A stretch of DNA of 64,000 nt. It comes from Bradyrhizobium sp. ISRA430 (lineage in GTDB: Bacteria > Pseudomonadota > Alphaproteobacteria > Rhizobiales > Xanthobacteraceae). The position numbers and the translations under genes were made by a program. The notes beneath the pieces are model-generated. The model worked only from the letters and a program-made list of their open reading frames with translations. It did no database searches and was not told where the DNA came from. Below are positions 8,321 through 15,892 of the stretch, one piece after another (position 1 is the stretch's first letter; every line of letters begins with the position of its first letter). Location: NCBI RefSeq assembly GCF_029909975.1, contig NZ_CP094516.1:1302001-1366000 (forward strand), written 5' to 3'.

Positions 8321-8482
8321 TAACCGACCGCTCCCGCCGCGAGCAAAATGCTGGCATCCAACGGCAAAATCAGTATGTTGCGGCCCGAAACGGGCGCCGC
8401 GGTCCGATTTGAGACCCCGAGTCCCCCCGAGATTTGACCACGTCCTGGCCGGTGCCGGGCCAAGCAAGCAGGAAATATAGCT

Positions 8483-9049
8483 TTGAGAGTCATCGCCAGT
8501 TCTATTCGCAAGGGCAACGTGATCGAGCAAGACGGCAAGCTCTATGTCGTCGTGAGCGCCGAGAACATCCATCCCGGCAAGGGCACCCCGGTCAGCCAGA
8601 TCGAAATGCGCCGAATCTCGGACGGGGTAAAGATCTCCGAACGGTACAAAACCACCGACCAGGTCGAAAAGGCCACGATCGAAGAGCGCAACTACACCTT
8701 CCTGTATGAAGATGCCGACGGCTACCACTTCATGAACCCGGACACCTACGATCAGGTCCAGGTCTCCAAGGACGTCGTCGGCGACGCGGCCGCGTACCTT
8801 CAGGAGAGCATGACGGTCAAGCTGTCCATGCACGACGCCAACCCGGTGTCGATCGCCCTGCCGCAGCGCGTGACGCTGGAAGTGGTCGAAACCGAGCCGG
8901 TGACCAAGGGCCAGACTGCCTCCTCCTCCTACAAGCCTGCGGTGCTCTCCAATGGCGTGCGGACCACCGTCCCACCGCACATCACGGTCGGTACCCGCAT
9001 CGTGGTGATGACAGAAGACGGCTCCTACTCCGAGCGCGCCAAGGACTGA
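8483..9049 (+). CDS. efp: Translation elongation factor P
   Basis: The 188-residue protein shows the three beta-barrel domains of EF-P, with the loop HPGKGTPV carrying Lys33, the expected target of beta-lysylation by EpmA/EpmB encoded divergently 160 bases away. EF-P binds between the P and E sites and relieves stalling at polyproline stretches. The start is a TTG at 8483 with AGGAAATATAG upstream; it yields the usual N-terminus [13 protein letters not shown] divergent arrangement of target and modification enzymes supports both calls. Confidence 0.96.
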   Translation: MRVIASSIRKGNVIEQDGKLYVVVSAENIHPGKGTPVSQIEMRRISDGVKISERYKTTDQVEKATIEERNYTFLYEDADGYHFMNPDTYDQVQVSKDVVGDAAAYLQESMTVKLSMHDANPVSIALPQRVTLEVVETEPVTKGQTASSSYKPAVLSNGVRTTVPPHITVGTRIVVMTEDGSYSERAKD

Positions 9050-9083
9050 TCGTAGCGGAACAGGTGCCGCCGGGGGCGAGACA

Positions 9084-10685
9084 GTGGTTGGGAATTCAGT
9101 CCGCTTCGTCTCGCAGCTTCTGGCGTCGCTTTCGCTTCTGATCGCAAGCCCCCTCGCTGCGGATGAGTTCCGTAGCCCATCGCTGTCGGCCCTGCGCGTC
9201 GATTGGCGCGCAGCGCTCGACCAACTCCGCACCGAGATCAAGAGCCACCCCCAGATCGCGGGCGACTTCATCTTCGCGCCGCGTCGCTCGGTGCCACGAT
9301 ACGATCCCCGCGCCATGCCGGCGCTAGTGCAGCTCAACGCGATCTCAGGACAATTCTTCACCGGGATCGCGCGCAGCTCCGTCCCCGTGCTACTGCCTTT
9401 CGACGCTGCCGCCTACCTTGAGGCGCTGCGCAACGGCGCCGCGCCGAGCCTGGCGCTTGCACGCTACCAAGCCGATTTCAGTCCCGTCGACATGTTCGAC
9501 GCCGGTCCCGCCGGCTACAGCGCGAGCTTTTCGTTCGAACCCGGCGCCGGCGACGGCATGCCGACCCGGGTATTCGCAAGGCCGGTTGAGGTGCAGATCA
9601 CCGGCTCCGCGCTCGTCTACGACGTTGCCGATCCCACCGGTGGTAAGGGCGAGCAGGTCAAGCCGCTCGCGGCGCTCTATCCGGATTTGCGCAAGTTCAT
9701 CCGGGAAGGCTATGTGCGCTACGCCTTCACGCGTTTCGGCGCTGCCTACGTGGTGTCGATCCAGTGCCTCGACAGCGTCGCCAAGCCGCGGCGGCTCGCT
9801 TGCAAGGAGGCCTATCCGGTCGCCGAACGGTTTCTGAAGGCGCTACATGTCGCCGGCGGTCAGCGCATCCGGCCGCTGATGGACGTCGCCTCGGATGTCA
9901 TCGACCGTCCCGCAGAGCGCTCAACGGACTTCAGTTACCGGCCAAGCGGCGACATCGTCCCGAACACCGGTTACCGCAAGCAGGGCGGCCATCGCGACGT
10001 GATCGCCTATGCGCAGATCCGATTCCCGCTCGAAAAGGCACCGGCCTTCGTGCGCTCGCAATCGCATGTCAGGCGCGACAAGTCGGACGGTTCAACCGCT
10101 TACCCGTGGCGTGACAATTTCTGCGAGTCACGCAGCTTCGAGGTCTGGCAATGCAACGGCGGCCATGGCCATCAGGGCGAGGATATTCGCGCAGCCGGTT
10201 GCCCGCCTGCCGGCGAGGGCCGCGAGCGCTGCGATCCGAAGCAGCGGGCGGTGGTCGCGGTACGCGATGCCGTGGTGGTCCGCGGCTCCAAGGACCAAGC
10301 CGCAACGCTCGAGGTCAACAGCCGCACAGAGCACATTCGCTTCCGCTACATGCACATGAATCCGCAGACAATGAATGCCGACGGCCTGCTCAACGGCCGC
10401 ATTGTCACCGAGGGCGAGAAGATCGGCGTCGTCTCGAACTATCTCGATCATCCCGCCGGCACGTCCATGCACCTGCATTTCGACGTCCAGGTGTTCACCC
10501 GCGACGGCTGGATCTGGGTCAGTCCTTACGTGACACTGGTCTCGTCCTACGAACGCCTGATCCGCGCCCGCGGCCGCGAGATCGGCCCGGAGATCGCAGG
10601 CGCCGCACAACCGGTCGCGCATGCGCTGCCGGACGAGGTGATCAAGCCGGACGTGCGAGAGGGTTCAGGCGGCGAGGAGAATTGA
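9084..10685 (+). CDS. Secreted M23 family (LytM-type) peptidase
   Basis: A 533-residue protein with an N-terminal hydrophobic signal (LLASLSLLIASPLAA) and a long family-specific N-terminal region. The C-terminal third has the zinc-peptidase signatures HQGED (matching HxxxD), RYMHMN and MHLHFDVQ (HxH), all residues needed for LytM-type endopeptidase activity on peptidoglycan cross-links. Several cysteines near the catalytic domain (FCES, WQCNG, AAGCPP, ERCDP) suggest disulfides in the periplasm. The GTG start at 9084 is 35 bases after efp, so co-transcription is possible although the function is unrelated. Confidence 0.8.
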   Translation: MVGNSVRFVSQLLASLSLLIASPLAADEFRSPSLSALRVDWRAALDQLRTEIKSHPQIAGDFIFAPRRSVPRYDPRAMPALVQLNAISGQFFTGIARSSVPVLLPFDAAAYLEALRNGAAPSLALARYQADFSPVDMFDAGPAGYSASFSFEPGAGDGMPTRVFARPVEVQITGSALVYDVADPTGGKGEQVKPLAALYPDLRKFIREGYVRYAFTRFGAAYVVSIQCLDSVAKPRRLACKEAYPVAERFLKALHVAGGQRIRPLMDVASDVIDRPAERSTDFSYRPSGDIVPNTGYRKQGGHRDVIAYAQIRFPLEKAPAFVRSQSHVRRDKSDGSTAYPWRDNFCESRSFEVWQCNGGHGHQGEDIRAAGCPPAGEGRERCDPKQRAVVAVRDAVVVRGSKDQAATLEVNSRTEHIRFRYMHMNPQTMNADGLLNGRIVTEGEKIGVVSNYLDHPAGTSMHLHFDVQVFTRDGWIWVSPYVTLVSSYERLIRARGREIGPEIAGAAQPVAHALPDEVIKPDVREGSGGEEN

Positions 10686-10727
10686 GGGCAGCTCGCATAG
10701 GGTTGGCTCTCGCCACGCATTCAGGGT

Positions 10728-10766
10728 CGTCCCGGCCAAGTGCGCAATTGCGTATGGGGCCGGACG
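10728..10766. repeat. Decayed palindromic repeat
   Basis: CGTCCCGGCC (10728-10737) pairs with GGCCGGACG (10758-10766), with one bulge, around a TGCGCAATTGCG core. The core resembles that of the GGAATGACG-type repeats at 14.1 and 40.0 kb, so this may be a degenerate relative. Confidence 0.4.
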
Positions 10767-10790
10767 GCGTTGGGGAGGCAGCGCGCAGCG

Positions 10791-11294
10791 CTACTCCAAA
10801 TACGTCGTGAGCTGCGCGCCCTCGTCGGCCACAAACACTGCGATCAATTCCGCAGGCTCGGTATTGCTGGCGTTCGCCGAGACCAGATGCGTCGAACCGG
10901 GCGGCTCGAAGAAGGATTGGCCGACGCCAAACGTCTCGACCGGACTGCCACCGAGTTGGGAGCGGATCTCGCCCTTGGTGACGTAGGCGGTGACGGATCC
11001 CGCGTGACGATGCGGCCGCGAAAACCCGCCGGGGCCGTAGAAGACGCGCACGATAGTGACACGCTTGCCCGGCACGTTCGGCAGCGCATAGGAAGCGATC
11101 GGCTCGACCTTGTCGAGCGGCGAGCTCTTGGCGGCCGTGGCACACAGCGGCGCCAATGCTCCGGACACGGCGTCCATCGGCAGCGGCAGCGCCTTGCCGA
11201 TGGCGAGCGCACAGGCGAGGCCGGCGACGACGGCAAGCGACATCGATCGCGACGGCATTTGCCGCGGAGTCGCGGTCATCATCATTGTTGTCAT
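10791..11294 (-). CDS. Exported single-domain cupin protein
   Basis: A 167-residue protein with an N-terminal hydrophobic segment (SLAVVAGLACALAIGKALPL), indicating export or anchoring, and one cupin barrel. The motif PHRHAGSVTAYVTKGEIRSQ gives the first metal-binding cluster (His-x-His and a later Glu) and STHLVSANAS the second. It is clearly paralogous to the cupin at 27.8 kb: both share LPNVPGK, a YGPGG turn, IRSQ and a SANAS-TEPA segment. A strong GGAGAGGGGGT precedes the ATG. It lies 21 bases after a CMD-family gene and is probably co-transcribed. No catalytic role can be assigned. Confidence 0.8.
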   Translation of the reverse strand: MTTMMMTATPRQMPSRSMSLAVVAGLACALAIGKALPLPMDAVSGALAPLCATAAKSSPLDKVEPIASYALPNVPGKRVTIVRVFYGPGGFSRPHRHAGSVTAYVTKGEIRSQLGGSPVETFGVGQSFFEPPGSTHLVSANASNTEPAELIAVFVADEGAQLTTYLE

Positions 11295-11315
11295 GGTGAC
11301 CCCCTCTCCTCGCGA

Positions 11316-11795
11316 TCAGGACGCCGCGGCATTCGCCGCGACCGGCCGCTTTGCCGGCGTCCAGCGATACGCCGCGCCAAACCGGTTCCAGACGTTGATC
11401 GAGGCGACCGCCGAAGTCAGATACATCAGCTCGGTCTCGGAGAATTCGCGGCTCGCCTCCGCATACACCTCATCGCTGACGCCATCGGGCAGGAAGGTCA
11501 GCGCTTCAGCCCAGGCGAGCGCTGCGCGTTCGCGTGCGGAGAAGATCGGAGCCTCGCGCCAGACCGCGACCAGATTGAGCTTGTCCATGGGCACACCGAT
11601 GCGCTCCGACAAGAGGATGTGATGCTGCAGGCAAAAGGCGCAGCCGTTGATCTGCGAAGCACGCAGCTTGACGAGTTCGAGGAGCTGCTTGTCGAGGCCG
11701 GCCTTGGCTGCGAGCTGGCCGAGCGCGAGCACCAGATCATAGGCGTCGGGCGCAAGGCGCTTGAAATCCTCATATTCGCTGCGGGCGTGTGGCAT
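11316..11795 (-). CDS. Carboxymuconolactone decarboxylase / AhpD-like protein
   Basis: The 159-residue protein has the CMD fold with the redox-active CxxC of AhpD-type alkylhydroperoxidases: INGCAFCLQHH, including the following histidine. The C-terminal part (LTFLPDGVSDEVYAEASREF) matches the usual AhpD-core. Members reduce peroxides or act as thiol oxidoreductases. AGGTGAACGAAAATG provides the start. It is divergent from a MarR regulator with palindromic sequences in the 53-base gap, and is followed by a cupin gene, so a MarR-controlled oxidant or electrophile response is a reasonable inference. Confidence 0.88.
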   Translation of the reverse strand: MPHARSEYEDFKRLAPDAYDLVLALGQLAAKAGLDKQLLELVKLRASQINGCAFCLQHHILLSERIGVPMDKLNLVAVWREAPIFSARERAALAWAEALTFLPDGVSDEVYAEASREFSETELMYLTSAVASINVWNRFGAAYRWTPAKRPVAANAAAS

Positions 11796-11814
11796 TTTCG
11801 TTCACCTCGTCGTA

Positions 11815-11846
11815 TATAAGCGTCCTTACATCTTATAAGAGCTCTT
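11815..11846. promoter_or_regulatory. Candidate MarR operator palindromes
   Basis: The gap between the divergent CMD gene and marR contains TATAAG (11815-11820) inverted as CTTATA (11832-11837). Two overlapping perfect 10-base palindromes follow: TCTTATAAGA (11831-11840) and AAGAGCTCTT (11837-11846). MarR dimers typically bind AT-rich dyads of 16-20 bases between divergent genes, and the position just before both start codons fits autoregulation. Confidence 0.6.
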
Positions 11847-11848
11847 CT

Positions 11849-12394
11849 ATGCACCGCAAGACGGCTGACGTCACAAGATCGCAACCGGGCCGAAAGGCGA
11901 CCGCGCGGCGAGACACTCACCGGCCTATCGCCGATGTCCGTGTGCCTGCGCCTGGCGAAGGCAAGCGCGGGGAACAAGGCTATCTCGGCTATCTGCTGCG
12001 GCAGGCCCATGCCGCGGTTCGGCTGAAGATGGAACGAACGCTCGCCGATCTCGGCGTGACGTCGCCCCAATTCGCGGTGCTGACCATGCTCAACGCCTAT
12101 CCCGGCCTGTCGGGCGCCGACGTCGCCCGCCTCACCTTCCTGACGCCGCAGACCGTCGGCGTGATCATTCGCAATCTCGAACGCGACGGCGCGATCGAAA
12201 TGACGCCCCACCCCGTCCATGGCCGCATCCAGCAGTGGACACTGACGACGCGCGGCGCGACCCTGCTCAAGGCGTGCCGCGAGCGCGTCATCGCGCTGGA
12301 GAAGCGCCTCGCCGCAGGCCTGGATTCGAAGGCGGAAACCACGATCCGGCGCTGGCTGTCCAACATTGCAGCCGAATTACAGGAAGAAGATTAG
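11849..12394 (+). CDS. MarR family transcriptional regulator
   Basis: A 181-residue protein with the MarR winged helix: YLLRQAHAAVRLKMERTLAD, then VTSPQFAVLTMLNAYPGLSG (recognition region), LTPQTVGVIIRNLERDGAIE and a wing around HGRIQQWTLTTRG. The N-terminal 45 residues are basic and probably disordered. The ATG at 11849 is preferred; an upstream start at 11789 would run through the operator palindromes. It is divergent from the CMD-cupin pair, which it probably represses; the inducer is unknown. Confidence 0.9.
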   Translation: MHRKTADVTRSQPGRKATARRDTHRPIADVRVPAPGEGKRGEQGYLGYLLRQAHAAVRLKMERTLADLGVTSPQFAVLTMLNAYPGLSGADVARLTFLTPQTVGVIIRNLERDGAIEMTPHPVHGRIQQWTLTTRGATLLKACRERVIALEKRLAAGLDSKAETTIRRWLSNIAAELQEED

Positions 12395-12423
12395 GCGATG
12401 AGGACGGCGCCCGCCGCAGGGCC

Positions 12424-12675
12424 CTATCCGTCCTTCAATGCATTCTTAACCGCGCCGGCGGGCCAGGACTCTCCCGCGGCGATCACCCGCACGCGACTTT
12501 GGTCGGCGGAATTCACCAACACATGCGAACTGACCCGATCGTCGATGCGCTCGATGCGCAACTCCGTTTCGGGCTTCCAGCTTAATGTCAGATCGAGATC
12601 ACCGGGGAAGATCTGCCACCGGGATCCGTCATCGAGTTCAACGACGTGACTCTCTGAATGCGCTCGTATTTTCAT
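12424..12675 (-). CDS. Small hypothetical protein
   Basis: An 83-residue soluble protein starting MKIRAHSESHVVELDDGSRW, preceded by a very strong GGAGGGTG ribosome binding site. It contains a beta-strand-rich core (WQIFPGDLDLTLSWKPETEL) and a second half (VNSADQSRVRVIAAGESWPA). No cysteines, signal or membrane segment are present. I do not recognise the family. It is convergent with marR. Confidence 0.62.
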   Translation of the reverse strand: MKIRAHSESHVVELDDGSRWQIFPGDLDLTLSWKPETELRIERIDDRVSSHVLVNSADQSRVRVIAAGESWPAGAVKNALKDG

Positions 12676-12854
12676 CACCCTCCAATTCGCACTGCGTACC
12701 GCGCGTGCCTGGGGAATGCAGCAGTGCGACACTTTGTTCCGGGGAACAGGCGCGTTTGGACCTGCCTGTGCTGTGGTGAGCCTGCGCAGGAACTCACCCG
12801 CGCGGCCCCCGGGAACCGCCTCACAGCGGCTCCGTTTCCCGCTAGAATGGTCGC

Positions 12855-14087
12855 ATGAAGCAAGCTGATTCCTCGGCCAATCTCACCCGCCGCGCTCTTC
12901 TGCAATCCGCAGCAGGCGCAGGCGCCCTGCTCGCCTCACCTGCACGCGTTCTTGCCGCCGCGCCGCCCGGCTTCGACGAGTGGCGCGAGGGCTTCCGCGC
13001 GCGCGCGATGGCGAAGGGCATTTCGGCCGCAACGTGGCAGCGCGCGATGGCGCGGGTCGAACCCGACATGAGCGTGTTCAAGCAGATCCGCAACCAGCCC
13101 GAATTCAACGAGCAGGTCTGGCAGTACATCAACCGCCGCGTCTCCGACTGGCGCATCATTAACGGCAAGATCGCACTGAAGAACAACGAGGCGCTGTTCG
13201 CGCGCATCGAGCGCGATTTCGGCGTCGAGCGCGGCACGCTGCTGGCACTGTGGGGCGTCGAGTCTGCGTATGGCGACCCGCTGGTGCAGCAGAACCACAT
13301 GAGGCCGGTATTCCCTTCGCTCGCGGCGTTGGCCTGGAACGAGCCGCGGCGAAAGGCTTATTGGGAGACCGAGCTGATCAACGCGCTGCGCATCGTCGAC
13401 AAAGGCTGGAGCACGCCGGAGGAGATGCGCGGCTCCTGGGCCGGCGCGATGGGGCATTCGCAATGGATGCCCGAGGTCTGGCTCAATGTCGGTATCGACT
13501 ATGACGGCGACGGCAAGGTGTCGCCGTTCGGCAAGCCCGACGATGCGCTGGGATCGACGGCGAAATATCTCGTCAATCGCGGCAAGTGGCATCGTGGCGA
13601 GCATTGGGGCTATGAGGTGCGCGCACCCGGCAATATGAGCGGCAGCCGCACCTACGCGGCCTGGGCGTCAGCCGGCGCCACCCGTGCCGATGGCCAACCG
13701 TTCCCGCAGCCGAACGCCTCGGCCCAGATGTGGACACCGGTCGCGGGCGGACCGACGTTCCTGCTGGGACCGAATTTCTACTCAGTGAAGAGCTACAATC
13801 CCTCGATGAACTATGCGCTGGCGATCTGCCATCTCGGCGACCGCTGCCTCGGCGCGCCGCCCTTCATCCAGCCTTTCCCCGGCTCCGAGCGCGCACTGAC
13901 ACTCGCCGAAGTGCAGGAAATGCAGACGCGGCTCACCAAGGCCGGCTTCGACACCGGCGGCACCGACGGTCGCGTCGGCAACGACACCATGAAGGCGATC
14001 AAGGATTTTCAGCAGAAGGCAGGACTTGCGCCGGCGGATGGCTATGGCGGGCTGAAGGTGCTGGCCAAGCTGCGCCAGGGGTCGTAG
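12855..14087 (+). CDS. Lytic murein transglycosylase, MltB type, with peptidoglycan-binding domain
   Basis: A 410-residue exported enzyme. The N-terminus NLTRRALLQSAAGAGALLAS is a twin-arginine-like signal ending in ARVLAA. The SLT fold carries the catalytic glutamate in LWGVESAYGDP, followed by the conserved GSWAGAMGHSQWMPEVW and DYDGDGKVSPF. The last 65 residues (LTLAEVQEMQTRLTKAGFDT to LRQGS) form a peptidoglycan-binding type 1 domain. It cleaves the MurNAc-GlcNAc bond with formation of 1,6-anhydroMurNAc. No lipobox is present, so unlike E. coli MltB it should be soluble in the periplasm. Confidence 0.93.
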   Translation: MKQADSSANLTRRALLQSAAGAGALLASPARVLAAAPPGFDEWREGFRARAMAKGISAATWQRAMARVEPDMSVFKQIRNQPEFNEQVWQYINRRVSDWRIINGKIALKNNEALFARIERDFGVERGTLLALWGVESAYGDPLVQQNHMRPVFPSLAALAWNEPRRKAYWETELINALRIVDKGWSTPEEMRGSWAGAMGHSQWMPEVWLNVGIDYDGDGKVSPFGKPDDALGSTAKYLVNRGKWHRGEHWGYEVRAPGNMSGSRTYAAWASAGATRADGQPFPQPNASAQMWTPVAGGPTFLLGPNFYSVKSYNPSMNYALAICHLGDRCLGAPPFIQPFPGSERALTLAEVQEMQTRLTKAGFDTGGTDGRVGNDTMKAIKDFQQKAGLAPADGYGGLKVLAKLRQGS

Positions 14088-14100
14088 AGCTCACTCCCTT

Positions 14101-14140
14101 CGTCATTCCACATAGCGCAAGTGCGCAATGTGGAATGACG
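14101..14140. repeat. Palindromic intergenic repeat, CGTCATTCC/GGAATGACG family
   Basis: CGTCATTCCACA (14101-14112) and TGTGGAATGACG (14129-14140) are perfect inverted copies, with an inner GCGCA/TGCGC stem. The element lies between the convergent mltB-type gene and the class II aldolase gene. Its ends match the element at 39989-40124. Confidence 0.8.
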
Positions 14141-14164
14141 ATGTGGGGAATGTAGCGCTTCGGT

Positions 14165-14956
14165 CTAATGCCGGTACTGCGGCTCTTCCGCATCGAGCTG
14201 GCGGCGGATCGCGGCAAGGTGCAACCGCGCGGACTCGGAATCGCCCTCGCGCATCTGCTTGTAGGTCGCAGCCGCAACCGCGGGATCGACGGGCAGCACC
14301 TTTCGTCCGGTCGACATCGCCAGCACCTGCACCTCGGCGGCGCGTTCGAGATAGTAGAGGTCGTCCCAGGCCTCTGCGATGGTCGGCGCCAGCACCATCA
14401 CGCCGTGATGCTTCATGAAGACGATGTCGGCATCGCCGACGGCAGAGGCGATGCGCGCGCCCTCGCGGTTGTCGAGTGCGAGACCGTTGTAGTCGCGGTC
14501 CACCGCCGTGCGGCCGTAGAATTTCAGCGCGGTCTGCCCGGCCCAGATCAAGGGATCGCCCTCGGTCATCGACAACGCCGTGGCGTAAGGCATATGCGTG
14601 TGGAAGGCCACCTTGGCGCGCGGCAGGCGCTTGTGGATCTCGGCATGGATGTAGAACGCGGTCGCCTCCGGCACGCCCTCGCCGTCGAGCACGTTGCCAT
14701 GGAAATCGCAGATCAGAAGCTTTGACGCCGTCAGCTCGCGGAAGGCGTAGCCGTAGGGGTTGACGAGGAAGAGGTCGTCATGTCCCGGCACCACCGCGGA
14801 GAAATGGTTGCAGATGCCCTCCTCAAAGCCGTTGCGCGCCGCCATCCGGAAACAGGCGGCAAGATCCTCGCGCGCGGTGCGGATCGCGTCGGTGGCGAGA
14901 TCCGGCCGGTTCGAGCGATGGGGCGCGGGTGAGGAGGCGTGAAGGCTGTGCGCCAT
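14165..14956 (-). CDS. Class II aldolase/adducin family protein
   Basis: A 263-residue protein with the zinc-dependent class II aldolase fold. HTHMPYATAL supplies the two metal-binding histidines and MKHHGVMVLAPT the third region; the catalytic acid region is around VPEATAFYIHAEIHKR. Members include fuculose-phosphate aldolase, ribulose-phosphate epimerases and various decarboxylases. The protein is closer to the undefined adducin-like proteins common in Rhizobiales than to FucA or AraD, so the substrate is unknown. It is followed upstream by an SDR gene on the same strand about 95 bases away. Confidence 0.86.
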   Translation of the reverse strand: MAHSLHASSPAPHRSNRPDLATDAIRTAREDLAACFRMAARNGFEEGICNHFSAVVPGHDDLFLVNPYGYAFRELTASKLLICDFHGNVLDGEGVPEATAFYIHAEIHKRLPRAKVAFHTHMPYATALSMTEGDPLIWAGQTALKFYGRTAVDRDYNGLALDNREGARIASAVGDADIVFMKHHGVMVLAPTIAEAWDDLYYLERAAEVQVLAMSTGRKVLPVDPAVAAATYKQMREGDSESARLHLAAIRRQLDAEEPQYRH

Positions 14957-15051
14957 GGCGAGGCAAACCTCTTTCGGTCGGAGACATCGGCGTTCTATAG
15001 GGCTGGCGCCTGTGCGTCAGCCCCCGCGACCGCCACCCTGCCCTGCATCGA

Positions 15052-15861
15052 TCAGGGCCGCCGCGGCGCGTTGCCGGCGTTCATGCCGCCGTCGATCACC
15101 AGCTCGCTGCCGGTGACGTAGCGCGAGGCGTCCGAGGCGAGATACAGCACGCCGCTCGCGATCTCCGCGGCCTGGCCGGCGCGACCCAGCGGCGTTGCAA
15201 CCCTGGCGCGCTCCTCGGGATCGATCGGCGCGTTGCCCTGGTTGCCGGTGGCGCCGGTCGGGATTTTGCCCCAGATCGGCGTGTCGATGATGCCGGGATG
15301 GACCGAGTTCACGCGAATGCCGTCACCGGCCGCCGCACACTCCATCGCGATCGATTTGGCGAACAACCGCACGCCGCCCTTGGTGGCGGAATAGGCCGAC
15401 AGCCCCGGCGCGCCGCGCAGGCCCGCAAGCGAAGACATCATGATGATCGAGCCGCCGCCGGTCTTGCGCATCAGGGGCAGGCAATGCTTGACCGACAGGA
15501 ACACGCCGTCGAGGTTGATCGCATTCTGCTTGCGCCAGTCACCGAGCGTCATGTCGACGATCGAGGGCACGGCAATGCCGATGCCAGCATTGGAGACGAG
15601 AATATCGAGACGGCCATAGCGCTTCGCGATGTCGGCGACGACCTCCGCCCAGCGCTCCTCGCTGGTGACGTCCTGCTCCAAAAAGATCGCCCTGCCGCCA
15701 GCCTTGGCGATACGGCTTGCGAGGTCCGGTCCCCTGAGCTCGTCGATGTCGGTGATGACGACGGTTGCGCCCTCGCGCGCGAACAGCTCGGCGATCGCTT
15801 CACCGATGCCGGAGGCGCCGCCCGTCACCAATGCGACCTTGCCCTCAACCTGCCCTGCCAT
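15052..15861 (-). CDS. SDR family NAD(P)-dependent oxidoreductase
   Basis: A classical short-chain dehydrogenase of 269 residues: nucleotide-binding TGGASGIGEAI, the NAG motif in LVSNAGIG, catalytic Ser in MMSSLAGL, Tyr-x-x-x-Lys in YSATKGG, and the C-terminal GSELVIDGGMNA. Acidic residues after strand 2 (ITDIDEL) suggest NAD rather than NADP. The ATG at 15861 with GGGAGTGAAC upstream is preferred over the in-frame GTG at 15867. The substrate is not predictable; the class II aldolase gene lies downstream. Confidence 0.9.
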   Translation of the reverse strand: MAGQVEGKVALVTGGASGIGEAIAELFAREGATVVITDIDELRGPDLASRIAKAGGRAIFLEQDVTSEERWAEVVADIAKRYGRLDILVSNAGIGIAVPSIVDMTLGDWRKQNAINLDGVFLSVKHCLPLMRKTGGGSIIMMSSLAGLRGAPGLSAYSATKGGVRLFAKSIAMECAAAGDGIRVNSVHPGIIDTPIWGKIPTGATGNQGNAPIDPEERARVATPLGRAGQAAEIASGVLYLASDASRYVTGSELVIDGGMNAGNAPRRP

Positions 15862-15892
15862 GTTCACTCCCGTTTTTTGTTGTTTGCGGAGG

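Noticed and set aside
8321..9361. Long upstream extension of epmA on the minus strand (frame open to 9361)
   Set aside because: It runs antisense through efp and the M23 gene; the family length and aminoacyl-synthetase motifs are fully contained in 7268-8320.
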